Positions 27,951 through 37,781 of a stretch of DNA of 64,000 nt are shown piece after piece. Origin of the DNA: Acinetobacter sp. ANC 3832 (lineage in GTDB: Bacteria; Pseudomonadota; Gammaproteobacteria; Pseudomonadales; Moraxellaceae); assembly GCF_002135415.1 (NCBI RefSeq), contig NZ_NEGJ01000003.1:310001-374000 (forward strand). Direction: 5' to 3'. Below the pieces are notes generated by a model. That model was not told the origin of the DNA. It did not search any database and saw nothing but the letters and a program-made list of their open reading frames with translations. The translations under genes and the position numbers were made by a program. Positions within the stretch are counted from its first letter, which is position 1. Each line of letters begins with the position of its first letter.

Positions 27951-28976
27951 TTATTTCGTTTCCAATAAATTCACAACTTCAACCTGCACATCACTCATTA
28001 CACTACCCTGATCAAGCAAATGATTAAAATAATCTTCTACCACTTTTGCTTGTTCAAGTGTACTTTCAACTTTATACATACTTTGACGAAATTCATTACT
28101 AAAACGTAAACCTTTGGTATACCAAGCAATATGCTTGCGCGCAATACGACAACCTGAATATTCACCATAAAATTGATACAACTCAGACAAATGCCCAAGT
28201 AAAACATCTTTCACTTCCTGAATATCGGGTGCAATTAAATGCTCACCTGTTTCCAAATAATGTGCAATTTCACGAAAAATCCATGGTCTGCCTTGTGCTG
28301 CACGACCAATCATGACCGCATCGGCACCTGTATAATCCAGTACATATTTTGCTTTTTCAGGACTGTCGATATCACCATTGGCAATCACAGGGATTGATAA
28401 GGTCTGCTTTACTTCTTTAATTAAACTATAACGTGCGGTATTTAAATACATATCTTCACGTGTACGACCATGCAATGCTAAAGCAGCAATCCCTGCCTCT
28501 TCTGCACGCTTTGCGACTCGCATAATATTTTCATGACCATTCATAAAACCTAAACGGGTTTTAAGTGTCACAGGGACATCAACCGCTTTAACTACAGCAT
28601 CTAAAATACGGGCAACTAAATCTTCATCTTTTAATAATGCTGAACCTGCCAATTTATTACAAACTTTTTTTGCAGGACATCCCATATTAATGTCTACAAT
28701 CTGTGCGCCATTTGCAACTTGATAACGCGCAGCCTCAGCAAGTTCACTGGGTTCAGAGCCTGCAATTTGTGCCGAAATGGGTGCCAATTCACCATCAAAA
28801 TTTGCCCGATACAAACTTTTTTTACTCATTCTTAAAGTTTGATCTGACGTCATCATTTCACTCACTGCATGCCCCGCACCAAAGTACTTGCACAGTGTTC
28901 TAAATGGACGATCAGTGACTCCCGCCATAGGAGCAACGATTAAATTATTTGACAGTTGGTACGGACCAATATACAT
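27951..28976 (-). CDS. dusB: tRNA-dihydrouridine synthase B
   Basis: This 341-residue FMN enzyme reduces uridine to dihydrouridine in tRNA. The N-terminus (YQLSNNLIVAPMAGVTDRPF), DINMGCPAKKVCNKLAGSAL with the catalytic Cys, and GADAVMIGRAAQGRPW identify the DusB subfamily. Escherichia dusB is followed by fis; here a DinB-like gene follows instead. It is divergent from the DUF1615 lipoprotein gene with an 83-base gap. Confidence 0.95.
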   Translation of the reverse strand: MYIGPYQLSNNLIVAPMAGVTDRPFRTLCKYFGAGHAVSEMMTSDQTLRMSKKSLYRANFDGELAPISAQIAGSEPSELAEAARYQVANGAQIVDINMGCPAKKVCNKLAGSALLKDEDLVARILDAVVKAVDVPVTLKTRLGFMNGHENIMRVAKRAEEAGIAALALHGRTREDMYLNTARYSLIKEVKQTLSIPVIANGDIDSPEKAKYVLDYTGADAVMIGRAAQGRPWIFREIAHYLETGEHLIAPDIQEVKDVLLGHLSELYQFYGEYSGCRIARKHIAWYTKGLRFSNEFRQSMYKVESTLEQAKVVEDYFNHLLDQGSVMSDVQVEVVNLLETK

Positions 28977-29059
28977 ATATATTCATACATTTTTCGACCG
29001 ACATAGTATACTGCATCAGCCAAATCGGCTCACCTTTTTCTGAGTTTGTTTTCATCGAT

Positions 29060-30268
29060 ATGAAAGAATCTAGTCAACATCGCTTCCTTCTTAAATCCCT
29101 CAGTGTGCTAGCAATATCACTCAACTTAGTTGCCTGCGGGAATGGGTCTTGGTTTTCTCAGGATGATGAACCTCAATTAAAGGATGAACAAATCAGAAAA
29201 TTGATTCCAAGCCGAGTCAATGATCGTGACTCTTGGGCAAAAGATATTTATTCAATTTCAGAAGAGTTAAAAATCCCAACCACCAAAGATAATATCTGTA
29301 CGATTATTGCCGTGGTCGATCAAGAATCTAACTTTGTTGCAAATCCTGTCGTTCCAGGTTTAGGTGAAAAAGCAGTTAAAGAAGTCACAACGCGCTTAAA
29401 TGAAAAGTTCGAAGATAAATTAGGCACCACCATTGGTGGACCTATTGCATCATATTTTGAACAAGTTTTAAAAAATCAACCGACGCCTGAAGATAACTAT
29501 TTAAAACAAATGCGTAAGGTCAGAACGGAAAAAGACTTAGATGTTTTATACCGTGAAATTTTTGACTATATGTCAAAACACTATCATGTCAGTGCATTAA
29601 CTGGTGCAGCCAAACTGGTTGGACAAGACATTGGCGAAAAGATGAATCCAATTACAACATTGGGTTCAATGCAAGTGCATATCAACTATGCCAAAGACCA
29701 TAAACGCAATAGCATGAGTACCAATGAATTACGTGATAATTTATATACGCAATTTGGTGGTTTATATTATGGTATTCACCGTTTAATGATGTATCCTGCT
29801 GATTATGATAAAGCCATTTATCGTTTTGCAGATTTTAACTCTGGCATCTATTCCAGTCGTAACGCTGCATTTCAAAAAATGGTTGATAAATTAAGTGATG
29901 TAAACTTAGCACTAGATGGTGATCTACTTTCTTATGATAAGAATGGTGATCCTAAAACGGCCATTACTGATACAGAAAAAACCTTGATTTCGCTTTTCAC
30001 ACGTAACGGTATTTTGGTCACGCCTAGACAACTACGCAGTGATTTAAAGAAAGAAAAAGATAAAGATTTTGAAAAGACCCAAACCTATATTGCGGTAACC
30101 AAATTATATAAAAACAAAACAGGCAAAGAGCCACTCTATGCAATTATGCCTGAAGTTGTTATTTCAGGTCCTAAACTCAGTCGTGATTACAACACAAATT
30201 GGTATGCTAGTCGGGTAAATGGAAGATATGAAACATGTATGCAACGTGCCAAAAGAATACGAATCTAG
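29060..30268 (+). CDS. DUF1615 lipoprotein, transglycosylase-like
   Basis: This 402-residue protein has a lipoprotein signal, LAISLNLVACG. The start at ATG 29060 gives a normal signal peptide; the longer frame from 28949 would overlap dusB. It contains IIAVVDQESNF, resembling the catalytic Glu motif of lytic transglycosylases, and a later GGLYYGIHRLMMYPADY region. DUF1615 is uncharacterised; a peptidoglycan role is inferred from the Glu motif and the lipid anchor. Its 3' end overlaps the HAD gene by 34 bases. Confidence 0.85.
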   Translation: MKESSQHRFLLKSLSVLAISLNLVACGNGSWFSQDDEPQLKDEQIRKLIPSRVNDRDSWAKDIYSISEELKIPTTKDNICTIIAVVDQESNFVANPVVPGLGEKAVKEVTTRLNEKFEDKLGTTIGGPIASYFEQVLKNQPTPEDNYLKQMRKVRTEKDLDVLYREIFDYMSKHYHVSALTGAAKLVGQDIGEKMNPITTLGSMQVHINYAKDHKRNSMSTNELRDNLYTQFGGLYYGIHRLMMYPADYDKAIYRFADFNSGIYSSRNAAFQKMVDKLSDVNLALDGDLLSYDKNGDPKTAITDTEKTLISLFTRNGILVTPRQLRSDLKKEKDKDFEKTQTYIAVTKLYKNKTGKEPLYAIMPEVVISGPKLSRDYNTNWYASRVNGRYETCMQRAKRIRI

Positions 30269-30888
30269 CCTTATTTGATTTTGATGGAACCTTATGTAAA
30301 AAAGACAGTTTTACAGGGTTTATCTTTTATGCACTTTCAAAACGGCATATTGTTAAACAAAGCATTAAAATTTTGCCGTGGATACAAGCATATTATTTAA
30401 ATATCTACCCTGCTCATGCGATGCGTCCAAAACTATTCAATGCAATGTTTGCTAATGCCAATGCAGACGAAATTTTAGAATTGGCAGCAGAATATGCACC
30501 TAGACTTTTATCTCAATTAGACCACTCACTTTATCAACAATTTTTAAAACATAAGCATAACGGGGATGATATTGTCATTGTTTCCGCTTCTGTTGATTTA
30601 TATTTAGAACAAGTGTGTGAATTATTGGGTGTCAATTTAATTTGTACTGAAACAGAAATAAAAGACGGTTTTTTTACAGGGCGTTATTCTACAGCGGATT
30701 GCAGCAGTGAGCAGAAGCGACTAAGAATTTTAGAAAGTTATGATATTCATCAATATCATAATATTTATGCTTATGGGAACAGTGTAGAGGATTTAGAGAT
30801 GCTCAGCCTTGCCAATTACAGCTATATGGTGGGTGAAAGTAAGACTTTACCGTCTTTAGAAAAAGAGGAAAAATTTGCTGAACAGTAA
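30235..30888 (+). CDS. HAD-IB family hydrolase (phosphoserine-phosphatase-like)
   Basis: This 217-residue protein has all HAD motifs: DFDGT (motif I), IVSAS (motif II), the lysine in SSEQKRLRI and the GNSVEDLEML motif IV. HAD-IB enzymes include SerB-like and phospholipid-head-group phosphatases; the substrate is not determined. It overlaps the DUF1615 gene by 34 bases, so the two are translationally coupled and may act together on envelope components. A bidirectional terminator follows. Confidence 0.9.
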   Translation: MYATCQKNTNLALFDFDGTLCKKDSFTGFIFYALSKRHIVKQSIKILPWIQAYYLNIYPAHAMRPKLFNAMFANANADEILELAAEYAPRLLSQLDHSLYQQFLKHKHNGDDIVIVSASVDLYLEQVCELLGVNLICTETEIKDGFFTGRYSTADCSSEQKRLRILESYDIHQYHNIYAYGNSVEDLEMLSLANYSYMVGESKTLPSLEKEEKFAEQ

Positions 30889-30925
30889 AAGCTAAAAGCA
30901 ATTACTCCAAAGAAATAAGCAATAA

Positions 30926-30949
30926 AAAACCTCGCCATAGCGAGGTTTT
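30926..30949. terminator. Bidirectional terminator between the HAD gene and proB
   Basis: AAAACCTCG-CCATAG-CGAGGTTTT hairpin between convergent genes. Confidence 0.82.
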
Positions 30950-30963
30950 AAGCATTAAGAGAA

Positions 30964-32097
30964 TTAATAAATTGCCATATGATTGCGATGAATCATTTCT
31001 AAAGAACGTGCTTCACCTAAAACTTGATGAACTTTATCAGAAGATAGACCCTTTACGATTTCAGCTGAACGCGAGCTAAAATTAACACGCCCTACTGCAA
31101 TACGTCCACCGCTCTGATCAACACACTCAACGACATCACCCCGTTCAAAATGCCCTTCAACAGCTTTCACGCCAACAGGTAATAAACTACGATGATTTTC
31201 TTTAATGGCTTTTACCGCACCATCATCCAAAACCAAACGTCCTGCTGTTTGCAAATGAGCCGCTAACCATTGTTGATGTGCTGTAATCCGATCATTGTCT
31301 GTAATGAATAACGTTCCCAACATCTCACCACGCATTAAACGTGCAAGAACATGATCACTTTCACCACTGGCAATGAGTGTAGGACAACCCGATTTAGCTG
31401 CTAAACGTGCAGCGCGCACCTTGGTCAACATACCACCCCGACCAAACTTACCACCACCACCTGCCATATCAAATAGACTTTCATCTAAAGCACGCACAGT
31501 TGAGAATAGTTTAGCATTCGGATTAGAACGAGGATCAGAATCAAACATGCCCTGCTGATCTGTCAAAATAATCAACAAATCAGCATGAACTTGACCCGCA
31601 ACCATCGCTGCAAGTGTATCGTTATCACCAAAACGGATTTCATCTGTTGAAACCGTGTCATTTTCATTAATGACTGGAATCACTTTCCAATCAATCAAAT
31701 TCTGCAAAGCATCACAAGAATTAAGATAACGACGACGATCCGCCAAATCGTCATGTGTTAATAGAACCTGAGCTGTTTGAATGCTGTGGTTTTCTAAAAC
31801 ACTTGACCATGTATGAATTAAACCCATTTGACCAATGGCAGCACAAGCCTGAAGACTAGGTAGATCGGTGGGTCGGCTATCAAGCTTCATTCGAACCATA
31901 CCTTCAGCCACAGCACCCGAAGACACAAGAATAATCTCATGTCCTGCATTGTGTAGATCAGCAATTTGTTTCGCCCAATGCGAAATTGCCTCTATATCTA
32001 AACCTTGCCCGTTTGCTGTGAGTAAAGATGATCCGATTTTAACAACGATTCTTTTGCAAGCTTTGAGCTGACGTTGCCCATCTACCACTTCTATCAT
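30964..32097 (-). CDS. proB: Glutamate 5-kinase
   Basis: The first enzyme of proline synthesis phosphorylates glutamate. The 377-residue length fits an amino-acid-kinase domain ([45 protein letters not shown]) plus a C-terminal PUA domain from about residue 275. It starts 27 bases after obgE on the same strand, a common obgE-proB pairing, so it is probably co-transcribed. Confidence 0.96.
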   Translation of the reverse strand: MIEVVDGQRQLKACKRIVVKIGSSLLTANGQGLDIEAISHWAKQIADLHNAGHEIILVSSGAVAEGMVRMKLDSRPTDLPSLQACAAIGQMGLIHTWSSVLENHSIQTAQVLLTHDDLADRRRYLNSCDALQNLIDWKVIPVINENDTVSTDEIRFGDNDTLAAMVAGQVHADLLIILTDQQGMFDSDPRSNPNAKLFSTVRALDESLFDMAGGGGKFGRGGMLTKVRAARLAAKSGCPTLIASGESDHVLARLMRGEMLGTLFITDNDRITAHQQWLAAHLQTAGRLVLDDGAVKAIKENHRSLLPVGVKAVEGHFERGDVVECVDQSGGRIAVGRVNFSSRSAEIVKGLSSDKVHQVLGEARSLEMIHRNHMAIY

Positions 32098-32124
32098 CTT
32101 GTCCTCAGTTCCATTTTTTACGTC

Positions 32125-33658
<1,534 letters not shown>

Positions 33659-34250
33659 TTGTCTATCGTCCAAATTAGTGCTGCGCTTGGACCCGCAGAA
33701 TGTGAACTCGCTGTTAAATACACGCTTCAAGAAATGCAAAAAGAAGCAAAATCAAAAAAAAATTGAACTTGAAATGATTGAAGCTTTTGCAACTCAATAT
33801 GGTTATTCATCACTCTTACTGAATATTTCAGATGATGCTGAAATTTGGCTCAGTTCATGGCTTGGAACTATTCAATGGACATTTCAAAGTCCAATTCGAC
33901 CGAATCATAAACGTAAAAACTGGTTTGTTGGAATCACCAAATTTGATCTACCCAAGCAATTTCCCAATGATGGCACAATTATCTTTCAAGCTTGCCGTGC
34001 ATCAGGTGCAGGTGGTCAACATGTCAATACAACCGATTCTGCTGTACACGCAACACATGTTGCTTCTGGCATTAGCGTCAAAGTCATGTCCGAACGTAGC
34101 CAACATGCAAATAAAAGATTAGCAAAAGAATTAATTGCCTTAAAATTACAGCAACAATTAGATAGTCAATCTGCTAACAATCGTCAGTCACAACATCAGC
34201 AACATGCTTTAGTTGAAAGAGGAAATGCTGTACGAAGTTTTAGGAAGTAA
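33659..34250 (+). pseudogene. prfH: Peptide chain release factor H homologue, frameshifted
   Basis: PrfH is a class I release-factor-like protein. Its N-terminus starts at TTG 33659 (AAGGA eight bases before) and encodes [20 protein letters not shown], a typical PrfH start, but ends at TGA 33764. The rest ([16 protein letters not shown]..., then [18 protein letters not shown] with the GGQ motif) lies in the +1 frame. The junction is an A9 run (33754-33762): losing one A gives one continuous protein of about 197 residues. The cause may be an indel, a sequencing error or a slippage/frameshift site. PrfH normally accompanies an RtcB RNA ligase; none is adjacent. A gene caller would report only the truncated 33678-34250 frame. 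Confidence 0.85.
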
Positions 34251-34279
34251 TATTAATCACATTACTTCAATCAACCAAC

Positions 34280-34310
34280 AAGTAAGCTAATATTAATCAT
34301 CAGCTTACTT
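34280..34310 (+). terminator. Stem-loop after prfH
   Basis: AAGTAAGCT / AGCTTACTT nine-base-pair stem with a 13-base loop, followed by TATTTAATT. Confidence 0.45.
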
Positions 34311-34435
34311 TATTTAATTAGCTATTGATTTTACTACTTAATAAATATACATACTTATTAAAACTTCAGTGAACCAAAAAATTATTTTTATCTTTCACAT
34401 ACAAGGATTATAAGAGCATTCTGCTTTATCCTTTT

Positions 34436-34921
34436 TTAGAGAGTCCTTTTATACAGAGAATATTCATACATATCATTTTTTAGATTATTGAAATTTTTCT
34501 CGTACTTTCCCTTACTACTAAATAGTTCATCTAAATTTATGGAGTGAGATTGATGATAGTAGCTTCCAAAGCTTATATATGAATCATGAAAATTTTGTAT
34601 CATTTCTAGAGTATCTTTATGTTTATTCTTAAATTTTATAAGTTGTAACCTCTTAACTATATCCATATTTAATTCTCGGAAGTTAATAAATCGTTCTTTA
34701 TCAAAATCATTAGGCACTTTATTCTCTATAGACATTGCCATCATATCTTCTAAAACTATATTTAATTTCGATGGTATTTTTTCTATTAAGTTGAATATCT
34801 CACGAGATTCTATAGATATTACTTCACTACCTTTTTGCTTTTTCCACTGATTAAATATATGCAGAGCTACAAAAGCTCCTATCAAAGTACCTAAAACCCC
34901 TATTAGATCACTACTACCCAT
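34436..34921 (-). CDS. Hypothetical membrane-anchored protein
   Basis: I do not recognise this family. The 161-residue protein has one N-terminal membrane segment (LIGVLGTLIGAFVALHIF), then a basic stretch (NQWKKQKG) and a helical cytosolic region. The composition is very rich in Asn, Lys and Ile, and the DNA is more AT-rich than its neighbours, suggesting an accessory or acquired gene. No partner is evident. Confidence 0.6.
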   Translation of the reverse strand: MGSSDLIGVLGTLIGAFVALHIFNQWKKQKGSEVISIESREIFNLIEKIPSKLNIVLEDMMAMSIENKVPNDFDKERFINFRELNMDIVKRLQLIKFKNKHKDTLEMIQNFHDSYISFGSYYHQSHSINLDELFSSKGKYEKNFNNLKNDMYEYSLYKRTL

Positions 34922-35061
34922 CTACTATCCTTTTAAAATTTATACTTTGATCTATTTCACTCTCAGACTTTCTTAAGCTTATTATTATCCAATTAATAAA
35001 TATAATTACTTAATTTAAAAAACTTTAAATCTAGTCGCATATTCTTTATATGTTAATCCAT

Positions 35062-35436
35062 TTACTTTCTCACCCTTTCTTTATTTTCAATAATTTCAGG
35101 TAAGCTTCGCTCAATCCAACCAATTAAATAATTTAATTTTTCAGCGGCTTGAGCACCTAAAATTGTTAACTGATACTCCACTTTTGGTGGCACTTGTGGA
35201 TAAACTGTCCGCAAAATAAAGCCATCTTTTTCCAAAACCTTCAGCGTTTGAGCAAGCATTTTTTCACTCACACCATCAATGCGACTTCTCAGCTCGCTAA
35301 AACGCTGCACACCATCACTTAAACAACGCAGAACCAATACCGACCATTTACTGGTCAAGTGTTCCAATATTTCACGTGATGGACATTCGCTAGATAAAAC
35401 CTGCCCGAGTAATGTACTGCTTGCATAGGTACTCAT
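35062..35436 (-). CDS. HxlR-family transcriptional regulator
   Basis: This 124-residue MarR-like winged helix protein begins with the family's cysteine-containing N-terminus (SSECPSREILEHLTSKWSVLVLRCL). It then has the RFSELRSRIDGVSEKMLAQTL recognition region and a beta wing. The single N-terminal Cys is often a redox or electrophile sensor in HxlR proteins. A perfect inverted repeat lies in its promoter region (35477-35491), suggesting autoregulation. No divergent target gene exists here. Confidence 0.92.
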   Translation of the reverse strand: MSTYASSTLLGQVLSSECPSREILEHLTSKWSVLVLRCLSDGVQRFSELRSRIDGVSEKMLAQTLKVLEKDGFILRTVYPQVPPKVEYQLTILGAQAAEKLNYLIGWIERSLPEIIENKERVRK

Positions 35437-35476
35437 TCATCTTCTCCAAAGCACTATCCGCTTACTTTCAGGTATG

Positions 35477-35491
35477 TACTTACATTAAGTA
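35477..35491. promoter_or_regulatory. Candidate HxlR operator
   Basis: TACTT-ACATT-AAGTA, a perfect five-base inverted repeat with five-base spacer, 41 bases upstream of the regulator start. It fits the usual HxlR autoregulatory site layout. Inferred only. Confidence 0.4.
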
Positions 35492-35537
35492 AGTTAAAAT
35501 AGCACAATCATTTAAAACAGTACATAAATCAATCAGG

Positions 35538-36218
35538 TTAAGGACGAATATTTCGTACAGGTAAATCAATTTTCATTTCTAAATCCGCTAAAGATTGTCG
35601 TTCTTGGTTATACATGGTGGCATCAAAAGTTGCAATTTTACGCATTGTCATCGGGTCATTAATATTCAAAGTCGGTTTTAAAGTATGTTTAAGAGGCAAA
35701 TGAACTTGCTCATCGAAACCTAGTTCTACTGGCCCACTGAAGTTAATTTTGATTGGAAGCTCATAGGTTCTTTTTAATTGAAAAGGCACACTTAAATGAA
35801 TTGGGATATTCAATTTTAAGGGGAATTTCGGTAATAATTTATTTTGGTAAACCAAATCTGTTGTTGTCTCTAAAGGCATGATTGTATCGATATTAATGTA
35901 CGTTGAATAATCAATATGAACCGTGATGGGCGTTGTGACTACAAAACTTAAATCTGCAAGATACTTGCCTTTTAGCGGTAAATTAAGCTCACGATCAATT
36001 GCAATTTCAGTCGATAATGCACCTTTTGCATGTGTTTCTAAATAATTTCCGACATGAATTTTAGTCGGCAGGGAATGTGAAAGTTGAATTTGTGCATTCA
36101 GTGCTGAAACCTGCATGGAAGCTTGTACATTCAAATATAACCAAAACAAAACAGCAATTAAGATGACTACGACGATAAAGCTTAATATTAAGTTTTTAGC
36201 AGAATTGAATATCCACAT
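35538..36218 (-). CDS. Membrane-anchored alternating beta-strand protein B
   Basis: I do not recognise this family. The 226-residue protein has one N-terminal transmembrane helix (ILSFIVVVILIAVLFWLYL), then an extracytoplasmic region. In that region hydrophobic and polar residues alternate for long stretches, for example FPLKLNIPIHLSVPFQLK and ELPIKINFSGPVELGF. Most prolines fall on the polar face. This is the signature of extended amphipathic beta structure. It lies 11 bases downstream of a gene with the same design, so the two form an operon and probably a pair. A periplasmic location is inferred from the anchor. Confidence 0.78.
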   Translation of the reverse strand: MWIFNSAKNLILSFIVVVILIAVLFWLYLNVQASMQVSALNAQIQLSHSLPTKIHVGNYLETHAKGALSTEIAIDRELNLPLKGKYLADLSFVVTTPITVHIDYSTYINIDTIMPLETTTDLVYQNKLLPKFPLKLNIPIHLSVPFQLKRTYELPIKINFSGPVELGFDEQVHLPLKHTLKPTLNINDPMTMRKIATFDATMYNQERQSLADLEMKIDLPVRNIRP

Positions 36219-36229
36219 CGTGATTACCC

Positions 36230-37009
36230 TTATTCTGTTTGAGCTGTTGAAGAATTGGTCTTTTCAACAGGTAGCGTTGGTTTTTCTTCTACATCTCGCG
36301 ACAGTCTTAAACTACTTAAAGGAATTTTTAACTGACCCTTTTCAATTTTGACTGGCAATGTATTTTGTACATCTACTGTTGCTTGTAATGCCGATTTAAT
36401 CGGAACATTTAAATGCCCTTGAATTGGAATCTTGGCTTTTAATGTTGTATCCAATGGAATATGTAAATTTTCTTTTAAAACCGTTTTAACAGGTGCATCA
36501 AATTTTAAATGAACATTTTGATTTAACGGAACTTGTAATTGAATAGGAACATTCATTTGAATTGGAATGGTTCCTTTCAATGGTAAAGTAATATCTTTTC
36601 CTAGAACGCGAATCTGCACCTGAGTATCAATAGGCATATTCTGATTGACTTTTAAAATCTCATTAACAGGAATGATGGTTTGAATCGGAACTTGATTATC
36701 AAAATAAACCCGTGGCGTCAGCGTTTGAGTAAGCGGAATGCTGAGTTTTTCATGAATTGGGATTTCTGCATTGACCTGCCCTGTTACATCAACATTTAAG
36801 GCATCATGAATTTGAACTTTGGCTTGTAGTGGTTCTTTCAAATCAATACTGACCGCTTGATTTTCAAGTGGAATATAAATATTGAAATGCTTAAATATCC
36901 AAATTGCGATGAGCACACCACATACAGCAGCCACCACAATAAAACTCAGCCCAGCAATCATTGATTTAATTTGCAAATGATCTTCCTTAATACATTTTGT
37001 TTTTATCAA
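36230..37009 (-). CDS. Membrane-anchored alternating beta-strand protein A
   Basis: I do not recognise this family. The 259-residue protein has an N-terminal membrane helix (MIAGLSFIVVAAVCGVLIAI) and then about 200 residues of almost uninterrupted hydrophobic/polar alternation, for example IPIQMNVPIQLQVPLNQNV and KAKIPIQGHLNVPIKSAL. In one 67-residue stretch every proline is separated from the next by an even number of residues (6, 12, 12, 10, 8, 16), keeping prolines on one face. The C-terminus is Pro/Thr/Ser-rich. It is probably co-transcribed with the downstream partner at 35538. The fold suggests a beta groove or solenoid; the function is unknown. Confidence 0.78.
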   Translation of the reverse strand: MIKTKCIKEDHLQIKSMIAGLSFIVVAAVCGVLIAIWIFKHFNIYIPLENQAVSIDLKEPLQAKVQIHDALNVDVTGQVNAEIPIHEKLSIPLTQTLTPRVYFDNQVPIQTIIPVNEILKVNQNMPIDTQVQIRVLGKDITLPLKGTIPIQMNVPIQLQVPLNQNVHLKFDAPVKTVLKENLHIPLDTTLKAKIPIQGHLNVPIKSALQATVDVQNTLPVKIEKGQLKIPLSSLRLSRDVEEKPTLPVEKTNSSTAQTE

Positions 37010-37287
37010 TCTATGATTTTATAAGTTTATGCGAAATAGTTTGCGATTTTATGTATCAAAGGCGATGCAATTTGTTGTTAAATTTGATTAATATTTAAAA
37101 TAAGAATCTGGCCAATAACATTGTACTCGCATCAATTCCCCCTCTTTATTTATACTTAAACCTGCCATTGCAGCATCTTGCTTTATCTTAAATTTAATCT
37201 TAGAGAAATTCTTTCTAGCTTGCATTGTTGATATATTAAAATATAAGGTCTAATTGATTTGCTTGGCAATATTTCCGTAGGAATATT

Positions 37288-37578
37288 TTATTTTATGATT
37301 GGAACACCCCTATAAGTTACATTTTTCAAAGGAAATAGAGTACTACTATAGACTGGTTGTTCAATATATTTTGCTTTACCTGTAAATGGTTGCAATTTTT
37401 TATCTAAACCCGATTCAGAATCATATAAATCATAGCCTTCACGAATTGAACAATCACTCTCATAACGATCTTTCATAGTTGGTATTAAATCTAAAGATTG
37501 AGCATTCAGTTACGAATTGATTAATACAAATCCTAAACTCATCAATATGATTCGTATGCTTCTCTTATACATTATCAT
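37288..37578 (-). pseudogene. Small secreted-protein gene with in-frame stop in its signal peptide
   Basis: A 62-residue frame starts at ATG 37476. Extending the same frame upstream gives a convincing signal peptide (start ATG 37578 or 37572: MIMYKRSIRIILMSLGFVL, then INS). It is followed by a TAA at 37510-37512 and then LNAQSLDLIPT leading straight into the 62-residue frame. A purine-rich AAAGAGAA lies just before ATG 37578. This looks like a small exported protein inactivated by one nonsense codon; without the stop it would be 96 residues. The family is unknown. The mature part has one Cys and is rich in Tyr, Asp and Lys. Confidence 0.55.
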
Positions 37579-37724
37579 TTCTCTTTTTATATTTATTTAG
37601 GATGCTGAATAAACATCTTATATAACGATGAATAGCCTCTTTATTTTTATCCTGAAAGAAAAATTATAGCTTGTTATACAAGAATTATAGATCTGAATAA
37701 AATTAACATGAAATATAGACACAA

Positions 37725-37752
37725 AAAAAGAGCTTCAAATGAAGCTCTTTTT
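37725..37752 (-). terminator. Terminator of the GAPDH gene
   Basis: AAAAAGAGCTTC-AAAT-GAAGCTCTTTTT hairpin just beyond the stop; symmetric A/T runs. Confidence 0.88.
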
Positions 37753-37781
37753 CAATTTATTTACAATACTTGCTTTACAAA

